Source of the DNA: Clostridia bacterium
Lineage (GTDB): Bacteria; Bacillota_A; Clostridia; Oscillospirales; CAG-272
Length of the DNA stretch: 64,000 nucleotides
Reading direction: 5' to 3'
Assembly (NCBI GenBank): GCA_017453335.1
Contig: JAFTKI010000016.1
Span: 1 to 64,000 of the forward strand
Part shown: one piece after another, positions 25,080 through 34,124 of the stretch
Layout of the letters: each line of letters opens with the position of its first letter
Position numbering within the stretch: position 1 is the first letter of the stretch
Position numbers and translations under genes: made by a program
Notes under the pieces: generated by a model
What the model was told of the DNA's origin: nothing
Seen by the model: the letters and a program-made list of their open reading frames with translations, nothing else
Databases searched by the model: none

Positions 25080-25769
25080 TCAGTTGTCCCCCTTTCCCTC
25101 GAGCTGCCGCTTTGCAAGGCAAAGCAGAAGACCGATCACCATCATGGAGGGGATCAGGAAGCTGTCCTTCCCAAAGATCAAAAGGCACACAAGGGTTGCA
25201 ACCACGCCGATGATGGCGGGAATATGATTTTTGGTGGTCTTCCATTGTTCCACGAAAACCGTGATAAACAAAGCCGTCATGGAAAACTCCACACCTGCCG
25301 AGTTAAAGGAGAACAGCGTTCCCACAGTTGCTCCCAGAACACATCCCGCGATCCAATAGCAATGGTCAAACAACGCCAAAAAGAATGCATATTGATGGAA
25401 ATTTACCCCCTCGGGGCCTTTTCCGGAGCAAACCAACGAATAAGTCTCATCGGTCATCGCAAACATCAGATAGGGCTTGTACTTCCCCGCCCCGCGGTAA
25501 GGCTCGATCATGGAGATTCCGTAAAACAGATGACGCGCGTTGACCATAAAGGTGGTAATGGCGGCGGTAATGAGCGAAACGCCTCCCGAAAGAAGCGTGA
25601 CCGCAACATATTGCATCGCTCCCGCATACATGGTAAGACTCATAAAGAATGCCCAGATAATGCTGTAGCCCGCCTTTTGCAACAGGATCCCGAATCCGAA
25701 TCCCAGTACAAGGTAGCCTGCCAGCACGGGCAAGGATTTTACAAATGCCGAACGTATCGCTTGTTTCAT
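25080..25769 (-). CDS. azlC: Branched-chain amino acid exporter large subunit AzlC
   Basis: This 229-residue membrane protein has the AzlC family start AFVKSLPVLAGYLVLGFGFG and the segments MYAGAMQYVAVTLLSGG and NARHLFYGISM. About six hydrophobic helices are visible. It heads the minus-strand operon azlC-azlD-isomerase-cupin-hydrolase. Start ATG at 25769 follows AGGGAATG. Confidence 0.92.
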   Translation of the reverse strand: MKQAIRSAFVKSLPVLAGYLVLGFGFGILLQKAGYSIIWAFFMSLTMYAGAMQYVAVTLLSGGVSLITAAITTFMVNARHLFYGISMIEPYRGAGKYKPYLMFAMTDETYSLVCSGKGPEGVNFHQYAFFLALFDHCYWIAGCVLGATVGTLFSFNSAGVEFSMTALFITVFVEQWKTTKNHIPAIIGVVATLVCLLIFGKDSFLIPSMMVIGLLLCLAKRQLEGKGDN

Positions 25770-25804
25770 ATCATTCCCTGATTTCTTTTGCAATTATCCT
25801 TAAT

Positions 25805-25879
25805 ATTATATACTTAACATCCCGAAAAGTCAAGCCCTATCACAAAGAACTTGACTTGATTTCCCAAATATGATATAAT
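25805..25879. promoter_or_regulatory. Divergent promoters, azlC operon and isomerase 2
   Basis: On the minus strand TTGACT (25833-25828) and TATAAT (25810-25805) are 17 bp apart. On the plus strand TTGACT (25851-25856) and TATAAT (25874-25879) are also 17 bp apart. The two are back to back with 17 bp between the -35 boxes. Confidence 0.75.
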
Positions 25880-25932
25880 AGACCAAGTAAGGTCGGCGCC
25901 CTTTTGTGCGCGGAAGCAGGAGTGTGAAATTT

Positions 25933-26787
25933 ATGAAAATCGGAATGACGGCAGGCGTTTACAATCCCGACATGGCTGTGTTTGAACAGGAGCTGAAGCA
26001 GCTCAAATCGATCGGCTTTGACTGTATCGATTATCAAGGCTTTGTCAACACCCAAACCGATCTGTTTTTAATGGAAGAATCCGAATTCGATGCTTATGTG
26101 CGCGCACACAGGGAAATTGCCGAGCGCGTGGGGATCACGGTTCATCAAGTCCACGGTCCGTGGCGTTGGCCCACGGTGGACGATACCAAGGAAGGGCGCG
26201 CAGAACGCTTTGAGAAAATGACAAAGGCGATTCGCGGAACTGCACTGCTTGGCTGTGACCGCATGGTTCTGCACAACCTCATGCCGCAAAAGCGCATTGA
26301 TACCGATCCCGTGTTTGTCAGAGAGATCAACAAAGAATTTTTCACCCGTCTTTGTGCCTTTTCAAAGGATTTTGGCGTAACAGTATGCTTGGAAAATATG
26401 CCATTTCCGTGTCAAAGCCTTGCCCGTCCGCAGCAAACGCTCTCACTGGTCAAGGAGCTGGGGCTTGAGAGCTTCCGTATGTGCTTGGATACGGGACACG
26501 CGCAGGTACTCAATGTCACACCCGGAGAGGCCGTACGTCTGATCGGAAAGAACTACCTGTATGCCCTGCACGTTCACGATAACGACGGCTTACGCGACCG
26601 CCATTGGCTGATCGGTGACGGCGTGGCAGATTGGAAGGATTTTGGTGCCGCTCTTGGCGAGATCGGCTTTGACGGTTGCTTTTCGATTGAAAGCAAGATC
26701 GATCCCAAGCTTTCCCCCGAGGAGCGCGACAGCGTTTTGCGCCGCCTCTATGCAAAAGCAAAGGAGATCGTTACAAACAATTCATAA
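25933..26787 (+). CDS. Sugar phosphate isomerase/epimerase family protein, copy 2
   Basis: This 284-residue TIM barrel of the AP_endonuc_2 fold has FDCIDYQGFVN, VHQVHGPWRWP, VCLENMPFP (metal Glu), CLDTGHAQVL (Asp/His), ALHVHDNDGLRDRHWLIGDG and FSIESKIDP (last Glu). This is a complete metal-binding set, so it is likely active. It stands alone between a good promoter and terminator. The start at 25933 has the SD GCAGGAGTG. Confidence 0.85.
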   Translation: MKIGMTAGVYNPDMAVFEQELKQLKSIGFDCIDYQGFVNTQTDLFLMEESEFDAYVRAHREIAERVGITVHQVHGPWRWPTVDDTKEGRAERFEKMTKAIRGTALLGCDRMVLHNLMPQKRIDTDPVFVREINKEFFTRLCAFSKDFGVTVCLENMPFPCQSLARPQQTLSLVKELGLESFRMCLDTGHAQVLNVTPGEAVRLIGKNYLYALHVHDNDGLRDRHWLIGDGVADWKDFGAALGEIGFDGCFSIESKIDPKLSPEERDSVLRRLYAKAKEIVTNNS

Positions 26788-26796
26788 ATATACAAG

Positions 26797-26835
26797 AAGC
26801 CGATGAGGATCCGAAAATCCTCATCGGCTTTTATT
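26797..26835. terminator. Terminator between isomerase 2 and the GH20 gene
   Basis: A 14-bp stem (26797-26810 with 26817-26830) carries TTTTATTT on the plus strand. The minus-strand side is weaker but could also stop the convergent GH20 transcript. Confidence 0.8.
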
Positions 26836-28724
26836 TATGCTCTGGGGTCAATGCGGCTGGGGGAAACGTAACGTCCGTAGTGATTGAGCTCGTACGGACC
26901 TTCACGGTCAAGATACAGCCGCTCGGCATCCAACTCCTCAATCGTTTCCAGCTCTCCGTCAAGATACGCCTTGACCTGACGGATCGCACTGTCGATGCGC
27001 GCCAGAAGCGCACCGTATCTCATATCGATGATGTCCCAACCAAAGGGCTTGTAAAGCTTCATCCAGTTCTCCATGTGCGAAAGACGCTGTGTCTGCACGC
27101 GCGCAGAAAGCTCGGGAAGCTCCTCTTCCACGAACCGCCGAAGAGCCTCTTTGTCGCCTGCACGGTAAGCGGCAGTCAGACGCAAGCCCATCTCGGATTT
27201 GATGGAAAGCGTGTGCGAAACCAGCGCGGAATAAGCAAACAAATTGTCAAGCGCTCCGTTTCTGCCAACCGCCTGCTCAAACACGGGAGTGAGTGCCTCG
27301 TAGTGCGCATTCAGGTTTGCATTTTCGTAGTTTTTATCTGCCAAGCCCGTGAGAATATCCTGCCACATCATAATCTTGGAGGTGTTGCAATGGTGGGGCT
27401 TGGGATGATTCAGGCTCTTGATCCAATCGTTGAGATCCAACAACTGCAATTTTTCGAAATCGTCGAGGTTGCCGCCTGTACAGAAGCGGAAACGGCGCGC
27501 CAGCTTTTCGCGGTCATAGTCCTTGGCATATCCCAGCTCGGCAAATAACTGACAGCCAACCAGATTGACCGTGGCAAGCGATTCGGTTCCGTTATCGCCC
27601 CAGGTGGTCATAAAAATGTCTTTCACACCGCACGCACGGCAAGCGTTCAAGGCATCAAGGGTGGAACGCAAGGTTTGATCCCATGCAAGACCAAAGCCGC
27701 GCCAGCTCCAGCAACCGCCTGCAAAGATCAGATCCCGATCAAGAAGAAGGTGCTTTCGCAGAAGTGCTTCGTATTGATCCTGCCCTACCGTGTAATAATC
27801 CCACAAGATGCAGCGCATCCCCTTTGGAAGTGTCTCATAGGCATCCTCGGGAATCGGTGCGTATGGATCGTGATATTTCTGTCCTGCTGTACGGAAGAAC
27901 ATATCGTCCCACATCATGGGCTGCAAGCCAAGCTCACGCACGATATCCATCACGCGTGCCAGATGCTTTTTCATGATAGCACCCGGCTCCTCATAGCCAA
28001 AGGTATCGATGTATTTTCCTCTGCCGAGCTTCCATGCCTCGTCAAGTCCCACGTGAATACGCTTTGTGCGGAAGGGCGCACTTGCCGCAACCAACAAGTC
28101 ACGGATGAATTCGTAGGTCTCCTCCTTGCCAACCAAAAGGCAGTCGTCGTAGTCGCGGATCTCCTCAAAGCAAGCCCAGCGAAGTCCGTCGGGCATGTGC
28201 GCCAACGTTTGGATACAGGGGATCATTTCAATTCCCAACGACCACGCATAGTCATCCAGTTCGCGCAATTCCTTTTGGGTGTAGGTGGGACGCATATAAC
28301 CGAAATAGGGACGGTTCGGAACCTCGTAGTTATCCTCGGTGTAAAGCATCAGAGTATTCAAGCCCATCAGTGCCAATGAGCGCATGATTCCCTTCAGCGT
28401 TTTGACATTGAACGCCGCATTGCCCTGCGACATATCAAACATCGGTCCGTTCATGCGGAACGCGGGCTGTTCCTCAATACAAAACGCTTCTTTTCCCTCG
28501 CGTATCGCCTCCACGGCAAGTCCCAACGCACGGAAGAATTGACAACGCTCACAGTACACGATCTCCAGCTCGTTGCCCGACAAGGATACACGCAAAGTCG
28601 GCACATCCACCTGCTTGGCGTTCAGAACGTAGCCGCCCTCGGCCAGCGTAATTCCAAGATCGGACGCAAGGCACGCAACGCCCTCCTTCAACAGTTCCGG
28701 ATCACCCTTCAAAAGAATTTTCAT
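26835..28724 (-). CDS. Glycoside hydrolase family 20-like beta-N-acetylhexosaminidase
   Basis: This 629-residue enzyme has a GH20 TIM barrel in the middle. MGLNTLMLYTEDNYEVP and IEMIPCIQTLAHM are early barrel strands. IHVGLDEAWKLG carries the Asp-Glu pair that polarises the acetamido group and acts as acid; PMMWDDMFF and AGGCWSWRGFG are later strands. The first 90 residues form the small GH20b-like beta domain. No signal peptide is present, so it would cleave GlcNAc or GalNAc from imported oligosaccharides. It has the SD GGAGGC. Identification is good at family level. Confidence 0.85.
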   Translation of the reverse strand: MKILLKGDPELLKEGVACLASDLGITLAEGGYVLNAKQVDVPTLRVSLSGNELEIVYCERCQFFRALGLAVEAIREGKEAFCIEEQPAFRMNGPMFDMSQGNAAFNVKTLKGIMRSLALMGLNTLMLYTEDNYEVPNRPYFGYMRPTYTQKELRELDDYAWSLGIEMIPCIQTLAHMPDGLRWACFEEIRDYDDCLLVGKEETYEFIRDLLVAASAPFRTKRIHVGLDEAWKLGRGKYIDTFGYEEPGAIMKKHLARVMDIVRELGLQPMMWDDMFFRTAGQKYHDPYAPIPEDAYETLPKGMRCILWDYYTVGQDQYEALLRKHLLLDRDLIFAGGCWSWRGFGLAWDQTLRSTLDALNACRACGVKDIFMTTWGDNGTESLATVNLVGCQLFAELGYAKDYDREKLARRFRFCTGGNLDDFEKLQLLDLNDWIKSLNHPKPHHCNTSKIMMWQDILTGLADKNYENANLNAHYEALTPVFEQAVGRNGALDNLFAYSALVSHTLSIKSEMGLRLTAAYRAGDKEALRRFVEEELPELSARVQTQRLSHMENWMKLYKPFGWDIIDMRYGALLARIDSAIRQVKAYLDGELETIEELDAERLYLDREGPYELNHYGRYVSPSRIDPRA

Positions 28725-28781
28725 AAAAAGCCTCCATTGTATTCATATTTTGAACAAGGAATAAATTGCTTATTTTTATAA

Positions 28782-28810
28782 CATGGGACAGACCAACGGC
28801 CTGTCCCATG
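28782..28810 (-). terminator. Possible terminator of alaS
   Basis: CATGGGACAG and CTGTCCCATG form a 10-bp stem with a 9-nt loop, 15 bp past the alaS stop. The following minus-strand sequence is AT-rich rather than a clean U run, so function is less sure. Confidence 0.5.
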
Positions 28811-28824
28811 ATTATCAATCAAGA

Positions 28825-31455
28825 TTATTTCAACATTGCTGCAAGCGCATCGTTTGCAGCGGCAAGTGCCTCTGCAACCTTTGCTTCATCGCGTCCGCCT
28901 GCCATTGCGTTGTCGGGGCGTCCGCCTCCCTTACCGCCTGTCACTGCCGCAACCGCGCCAACAAGCTTGCCTGCGTGTGCGCCTGCTGCAACTGCGGTCT
29001 TTCCCGCAACAGCAATAAAGTTCAGCTTTCCGTCACCGTGGATCGAGAGAACCGCAACAACGTCCTCATAGCGTGCCTTGATCTCATCGGCAAGGCTGCG
29101 AGCCGCATCTGCCTGCATACCTGCGAGGTCTGCGCAAACCAAACGAACCGACTTGACATTCACGGCATTTGCCATAATGTCATCCAGCTTGGAAGCCGCC
29201 ATCTTGGAGTTAAGTGACTCGATCTCCTTCTTCATTGCCGAAAGCTCTGCCTGAAGCTGAGCCGCGCGCTTTGCAAGATCGGAGGGCTTTTGAACCTTCA
29301 ATTCCTTTGCCGTGTCCATGATCAGCGCATTCTTTTCGGCAAGCAAGCCAAGAACACCCAAGCCCGTGGTTGCCTCAATACGGCGAACGCCTGCGGCTAC
29401 CGAGGATTCGCTCAGAATCTTGAACATACCGATCTTTGCGGTGTTATCAACGTGCGTACCGCCGCAGAATTCGATGGAATGTTCACCCATGCGAACCACG
29501 CGAACGATCTTGCCGTATTTTTCTCCAAACAACGCCATAGCACCCAGCTTCTTTGCCTCTTCCAGAGCCATAGGAGTCATGGAGCCTGCCTGTCCTGCCA
29601 GAATTTCGGCATTGACCAGATCTTCCACCTTTGCGATCTCCTCTGCGGTCATTGCCGAGAAGTGTGTGAAGTCAAAGCGGCAAACGCTATCCGAAACGTA
29701 AGAGCCTGCCTGCTCAACATGCGAACCGAGAACGGTGCGCAATGCGCTCTGCAACAGGTGGCAAGCCGAGTGATTTCTCATAATTGCCGCACGTCTGTCT
29801 GCGTCAACCAACGCGGTTACGGTGTCGCCAACCTTGACAGCACCCGAAGCCACGGTGCAAAGATGAATATAAATGCCATCGGTCTTCTTGGTATCGGTAA
29901 CGATCAACTCAGCGGTTGCGGTGCGGATCACACCCGTGTCACCGATCTGACCGCCGCCCTCTCCGTAAAAGGGAGTGGTGTCAAGAACCACCGAGCAGTC
30001 ACCCTCGGAGATCTCGTTTACAGCCATATCATCTGCCATGATTGCCACAACCTTTGCCTCGGCAGACATCTTATCATATCCAACAAATTCGGTTTCCTTC
30101 AAGCCCTCCAAAAGCGTTTTGGACGCATTCGACCAACCGCTGATATTGGCTCTTGCCTCACGCGCACGAACCTTCTGCTCCTGCATCAGTTCTGCGAAGC
30201 GCTCCTCGTTGATCGAAAGTCCTGCTTCCTCAGCGATCTCACGCGTCAGGTCGATCGGGAAGCCGAAGGTATCATACAGCTTGAACACATCCTCACCCGT
30301 GAGCGTATTGCTGTTCTTGCTCTTGGCATCCTCGATCATGGTGTTCAGAATTGCAAGACCTGCATCGATGGTAGCATCGAAGCGCTCTTCCTCCATTGCA
30401 ACCACCTTGAGGATGTAGTCACGCTTTTCTGCCAGCTCGGGATATGCCTTATCGGACTCGCCAATGGCAACAGCACCCAGCTCGGGCAGGAAGGAACGGT
30501 TGATGCCCAGCAGCTTACCGTGACGGCAAGCGCGGCGCAAAATACGGCGCAAAACGTAGCCGCGGCCTTCATTGGAAGGAATAACACCGTCCGAGATCAT
30601 AAAGGTTGCCGAACGGATATGGTCGGTAATTACACGAATCGAAATGTCGTCGTTCTTATCCTTGCCGTAGTCCTTACCCGCAATCGCGCAAACGTTGTCG
30701 ATCACCTTGTGGATCGAATCAACCTCGAACATATTGTCAACGCCCTGCATGACACAAGCCAAACGCTCCAGTCCCATACCCGTATCGATATTCTTCTGCG
30801 TCAGCTCGGTGTAGGTTCCGTCACCCATGTTGTTGAACTGGGTAAATACGTTGTTCCAGATCTCCATGAAGCGGTCGCAATCGCAACCGGGCTTACAATC
30901 GGGAGATCCGCAGCCGTATTTGATGCCACGGTCAAAGTAGATCTCGGAGCAGGGGCCGCAGGGACCTGTGCCATGCTCCCAGAAGTTGTCGGCTTTGCCA
31001 AGACGAACCACGTGCGCGGGATCCACGCCAACCTTGTTCACCCAAATATCATAAGCCTGCTCATCGCTCTCATAGATCGAGGACCACAGAAGATCCTTCG
31101 GGATCTCCAAGGTCTCGGTCAAAAACTCCCAAGCCCACGGAATTGCCTCGTCCTTGAAATAATCGCCAAACGAGAAGTTTCCCAGCATTTCAAAGAAGGT
31201 ACCGTGACGTGCGGTGTGTCCCACGCGCTCCAGGTCGGGGGTACGGATGCACTTCTGGCAGGTGGTAACTCTCGTACGGGGAGGCTGCTCCTCACCCGTG
31301 AAATACTTTTTCATGGGTGCCATGCCCGAGTTGATCAGGAGCAGGGATTTATCGTTGATGGGAACGAGCGGAAAAGACGGCAGACGAAGGTGTCCCTTCG
31401 ATTCAAAGAATGCCAGATACTTTTCGCGCAGGTCATTGAGAGATGTCCATTTCAT
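28825..31455 (-). CDS. alaS: Alanyl-tRNA synthetase
   Basis: This 876-residue protein is full length. The catalytic core begins FFESKGHLRLPSFPLVP, with motif 2 TRVTTCQKCIRTPDLE and then RHGTFFEMLGNFSFGDYF. The editing domain has HSACHLLQSAL and FCGGTHVDNTA, and the C-terminal DHHA1 domain ends GGKGGGRPDNAMAGG. It has a plain short leader of about 40 nt, so the T-box often seen on clostridial alaS genes is absent. The start at 31455 (MKWTSLNDLREKYL) matches the family; a longer frame does not. Confidence 0.97.
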   Translation of the reverse strand: MKWTSLNDLREKYLAFFESKGHLRLPSFPLVPINDKSLLLINSGMAPMKKYFTGEEQPPRTRVTTCQKCIRTPDLERVGHTARHGTFFEMLGNFSFGDYFKDEAIPWAWEFLTETLEIPKDLLWSSIYESDEQAYDIWVNKVGVDPAHVVRLGKADNFWEHGTGPCGPCSEIYFDRGIKYGCGSPDCKPGCDCDRFMEIWNNVFTQFNNMGDGTYTELTQKNIDTGMGLERLACVMQGVDNMFEVDSIHKVIDNVCAIAGKDYGKDKNDDISIRVITDHIRSATFMISDGVIPSNEGRGYVLRRILRRACRHGKLLGINRSFLPELGAVAIGESDKAYPELAEKRDYILKVVAMEEERFDATIDAGLAILNTMIEDAKSKNSNTLTGEDVFKLYDTFGFPIDLTREIAEEAGLSINEERFAELMQEQKVRAREARANISGWSNASKTLLEGLKETEFVGYDKMSAEAKVVAIMADDMAVNEISEGDCSVVLDTTPFYGEGGGQIGDTGVIRTATAELIVTDTKKTDGIYIHLCTVASGAVKVGDTVTALVDADRRAAIMRNHSACHLLQSALRTVLGSHVEQAGSYVSDSVCRFDFTHFSAMTAEEIAKVEDLVNAEILAGQAGSMTPMALEEAKKLGAMALFGEKYGKIVRVVRMGEHSIEFCGGTHVDNTAKIGMFKILSESSVAAGVRRIEATTGLGVLGLLAEKNALIMDTAKELKVQKPSDLAKRAAQLQAELSAMKKEIESLNSKMAASKLDDIMANAVNVKSVRLVCADLAGMQADAARSLADEIKARYEDVVAVLSIHGDGKLNFIAVAGKTAVAAGAHAGKLVGAVAAVTGGKGGGRPDNAMAGGRDEAKVAEALAAANDALAAMLK

Positions 31456-31501
31456 AGTAAAACAATCCTTTCGCTTTACACTTAAAAAATCTTTACAGTA
31501 T

Positions 31502-31530
31502 AGTATACCATAAAATAAAAAGGATGTCAA
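31502..31530 (-). promoter_or_regulatory. Promoter of alaS
   Basis: On the minus strand TTGACA (31530-31525) and TATACT (31507-31502) are 17 bp apart. Confidence 0.75.
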
Positions 31531-31562
31531 TCACTTCATCCGAGATTTTCACGGGTTATTGC

Positions 31563-31588
31563 AAAAAAGGCTCCGCAATGCGAAGCCC
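31563..31588 (-). terminator. Terminator of the LRR lipoprotein gene
   Basis: On the minus strand GGGCTTCGC pairs, with two wobbles, with GCGGAGCCT around an ATT loop, and TTTTTT follows. Confidence 0.7.
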
Positions 31589-31608
31589 TTTCCCTGTTTC
31601 AAAGGTTA

Positions 31609-33048
31609 TCAATTAAAAACAACCGTACCATCGGTACAAGTCACGCCAACAACTGAGGTGTCCATATCCCAGCCGAAGCCCTTGGAAACTGCCATCCACC
31701 GAGCTGTCGAGCCATGATAGGTCACGTTGCTCAGTTCGGTACATTGATAGAAGGCATAGTTCCCAATGGTTTCCAGCCTGCTGTTTTTGGCGATTTCAAC
31801 CGTTTCAAGATCTATACAATCTCTGAAGGCACTCGCACCAATGCTTGTAATGCCCCCCGGAATTGCAAGCGTTTTTAGGGAAATGCACCCTGAAAACGCG
31901 AAATCTCCAATGCTTTTCATCGAATTCGGGAGAGCAAGCTCGGTAATTTTACGGCAATCTTGGAACGCCTGCTCACCGATCGATATCAAACGGTTTCCAA
32001 AGGTAACGCTTTTCAGATTGGTACAAGAGTAGAAAGTAAGATCTTCAATGGTTGTAACACCGTCCGGAAGTTCAATACCCGCAAGTCTGACACAGCGCGT
32101 AAATGCTCCCTTGCCAATGCTTGTAAGACCGCTTCCCAAGGTAATACTTTCCAAAACAGTACAGCCCGAAAACGCGAGTTCACCGATTGTTTCTACGCTA
32201 TCGGGAATTTGAATACTTTTCAGCGCGGTACAACTGCCGAACGCATGATCCCCAATAGAGGTGAGTGACTTCCCAAGCGTAACATCGGAAAGCTCTGTGC
32301 ACCAAGAAAATGTATCTTCTCCCAAAGCGGTCACTCCATCGGGAATGACAATGCTTTTAATAGCGGAACAATTTCGGAACGCGCCTCTTTCAATCGTTTC
32401 AACGCTGTTGGGAATGGTGATGTTCCGAAGCCCTGTGCATTGCGCAAAGCAATCTCTGCCAATATGCGCAAGCCCCTCCGAAAGCTTCACGGTCTTCAAA
32501 TTGGGAGACTTGGCAAAAACGAAATAGTCGAGGAACATTACAGTAGATGGAATCGAAACACTTGTCAGACATGTATTGTTTCTGAACACACCCGAGCTAA
32601 TAGCCATTACGGGAACATCCCTGTAATATGCGGGAATATCGACCTGTGCAGTTGTGCCGTCATATCCAACCACGGTATACGCAATTCCCTGCAGCTCAAG
32701 CTCCAAAATTCCGTGTTTGTATGCTTCGCCGCAAGCCTTACATTTATTATTGATGCCGAAATAGTGTCCGCCCAAGGTGGGGATTTTTTCGGTAATCGTA
32801 TCGTTACAAACCGAACAGATCTTCGATTTTATGCCATCTTCAAAGCATCCGGCAGGAGTGGTTTCTGTCCAGTCCCCATAGGTATGTCCATTTTCACACA
32901 AAACGGGAGGTTCGTTGCCGCTATCGGATGGTTCTTGACTTTCGCCGCCATTTTCAGGGAGATCGGGCGAGGTTGTTTCGGGTGTTTGACACGCGCACAG
33001 GACAAGAGTCAACAACAGCACTATGAGAAAGCCTAAAATTTTTTTCAT
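31609..33048 (-). CDS. BspA-type leucine-rich-repeat lipoprotein
   Basis: This 479-residue surface protein has a lipoprotein signal of KK, a hydrophobic run, then LVLCAC with the lipid Cys at 20. A Pro/Ser/Glu-rich spacer follows. A cysteine-rich stretch (CENGHTYGDW, CSVCNDTI, CKACGEAY; about 60-125) looks like a small zinc-ribbon repeat seen in clostridial surface proteins. Then come about thirteen LRR_5 (BspA) repeats of 23 residues with the pattern IGxxAFxxCxxL. It ends soon after the last repeat. BspA-like proteins often bind host or glycan surfaces; the function here is inferred. It has its own promoter and terminator. Confidence 0.87.
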   Translation of the reverse strand: MKKILGFLIVLLLTLVLCACQTPETTSPDLPENGGESQEPSDSGNEPPVLCENGHTYGDWTETTPAGCFEDGIKSKICSVCNDTITEKIPTLGGHYFGINNKCKACGEAYKHGILELELQGIAYTVVGYDGTTAQVDIPAYYRDVPVMAISSGVFRNNTCLTSVSIPSTVMFLDYFVFAKSPNLKTVKLSEGLAHIGRDCFAQCTGLRNITIPNSVETIERGAFRNCSAIKSIVIPDGVTALGEDTFSWCTELSDVTLGKSLTSIGDHAFGSCTALKSIQIPDSVETIGELAFSGCTVLESITLGSGLTSIGKGAFTRCVRLAGIELPDGVTTIEDLTFYSCTNLKSVTFGNRLISIGEQAFQDCRKITELALPNSMKSIGDFAFSGCISLKTLAIPGGITSIGASAFRDCIDLETVEIAKNSRLETIGNYAFYQCTELSNVTYHGSTARWMAVSKGFGWDMDTSVVGVTCTDGTVVFN

Positions 33049-33122
33049 TGAAAATCCTCCTTTTTGTTTTATGGTTGCAAATCTTGTTATTTTCAACTTT
33101 TTATGGCATCCGATTCCCCTAT

Positions 33123-33151
33123 AGTATATCAAATCAGAGAAAGCATGTCAA
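33123..33151 (-). promoter_or_regulatory. Promoter of the LRR lipoprotein gene
   Basis: On the minus strand TTGACA (33151-33146) and TATACT (33128-33123) are 17 bp apart. Confidence 0.75.
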
Positions 33152-33186
33152 TAGAAATCAACCAACGGTTGTTTTTGGAGAGAAAC

Positions 33187-33215
33187 AAAAAGGAGCACTT
33201 GAAATGAAGCACTCC
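33187..33215 (-). terminator. Terminator of the isomerase 3-4 operon
   Basis: On the minus strand GGAGUGCUU pairs with AAGUGCUCC (two G-U pairs) and a run of U follows, 18 bp past the isomerase 3 stop. Confidence 0.65.
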
Positions 33216-33232
33216 CTTTCATGTTGGAAGGA

Positions 33233-34108
33233 TCAACCCTCGATATATTTCTTCAGGTTCTTGTAGCCCTTTTCAATACCGATCATGCAATCCTCGTTGC
33301 CCTCGTATTCGATGGTCATAAAGCCGTCGTAGCCCGCGCGCTTCATGATCGCCACACACTGTGCAACGTTTACGTCACCCTCACCGATCGCGCATCCAAC
33401 CAGCTTGTTGCATCCGCGCGTGGAAAATCCCTTTTCCTCGGTCACTCTGCCGTGGGGGTAGATGCGGAAATCCTTGGCGTGAACATGGATCGCGTAAGGA
33501 GCCAGACGGGAAACTGCCTTTGTGCAAACCTCATCCACGCAAGCAAAGTTACCAAAGTCAACCAACAAACCGTAGTTTTCGTGGTCCACCGCATTGTAAA
33601 GGGCTTCTACGCGGTCGCTGTCCTGTGCCACATAGCCGTGGTTCTCGGAACAGGTCTTAATCCCCTTGCTCTGCGCGTAATCCGCGATCTTTCTTGCATT
33701 TGCGGCAATCGTGGGCAGCATCTTGGCAAAGCTTACCACAGTTCCGTCCTCTTGACGCTCCTTTTTGCAAACGTCGTGACGCATCACCTTGGCACCCATT
33801 GCAACAGCAACATCCACCTGTCCCTTCAGGCGCTCAACCTCAGCCTCATCTGCCTCGGGAGAACCCTGATACAGATTTGCGGGAACCGTGTAACCAACCA
33901 CCTCAATGCCGTACTTCTCCACCTCGGCGCGGATCTGCTTGGCATACTCAAGCTGATCCTGCAGAGTGGGCTCCGCATTGGGCTTCAGCTCGGTGAAATC
34001 GATTCCCTCGATGCCCATTTCAGACGCAACGCGCGGTACGTCAAGCTGCGTCATTTCTCCCGTTTTGATTTTCTGCTGATAAGAATAAGAACTAACCGAA
34101 ATCTTCAT
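33233..34108 (-). CDS. Sugar phosphate isomerase/epimerase family protein, copy 3
   Basis: This 291-residue AP_endonuc_2-fold TIM barrel has GIEGIDFTELKPN, GAKVMRHDVCKKE, TCSENHGYVAQDSDRV (Glu), LLVDFGNFACVDE (Asp), AIHVHAKDFRIYP (His/Asp) and FMTIEYEGNEDCM (Glu). The metal site is complete. Close relatives are annotated as inositol or keto-sugar isomerases. It is second in an operon after copy 4, with a 16-bp gap. The start at 34108 follows GGAGAAAAT. Confidence 0.85.
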   Translation of the reverse strand: MKISVSSYSYQQKIKTGEMTQLDVPRVASEMGIEGIDFTELKPNAEPTLQDQLEYAKQIRAEVEKYGIEVVGYTVPANLYQGSPEADEAEVERLKGQVDVAVAMGAKVMRHDVCKKERQEDGTVVSFAKMLPTIAANARKIADYAQSKGIKTCSENHGYVAQDSDRVEALYNAVDHENYGLLVDFGNFACVDEVCTKAVSRLAPYAIHVHAKDFRIYPHGRVTEEKGFSTRGCNKLVGCAIGEGDVNVAQCVAIMKRAGYDGFMTIEYEGNEDCMIGIEKGYKNLKKYIEG

Positions 34109-34124
34109 GATATTTTCTCCTTGC

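Noticed and set aside
28725..28824. A hairpin upstream of the GH20 gene as a possible regulatory RNA
   Set aside because: Better explained as the end of alaS; no conserved riboswitch features.
29290..31485. Long plus-strand frame opposite alaS
   Set aside because: alaS is unambiguous on the minus strand; the antisense product is rich in Cys and His without pattern.
31456..31500. T-box leader for alaS
   Set aside because: The leader is only about 40 nt from promoter to start, too short, and lacks the T-box sequence. The same holds for glyQS.
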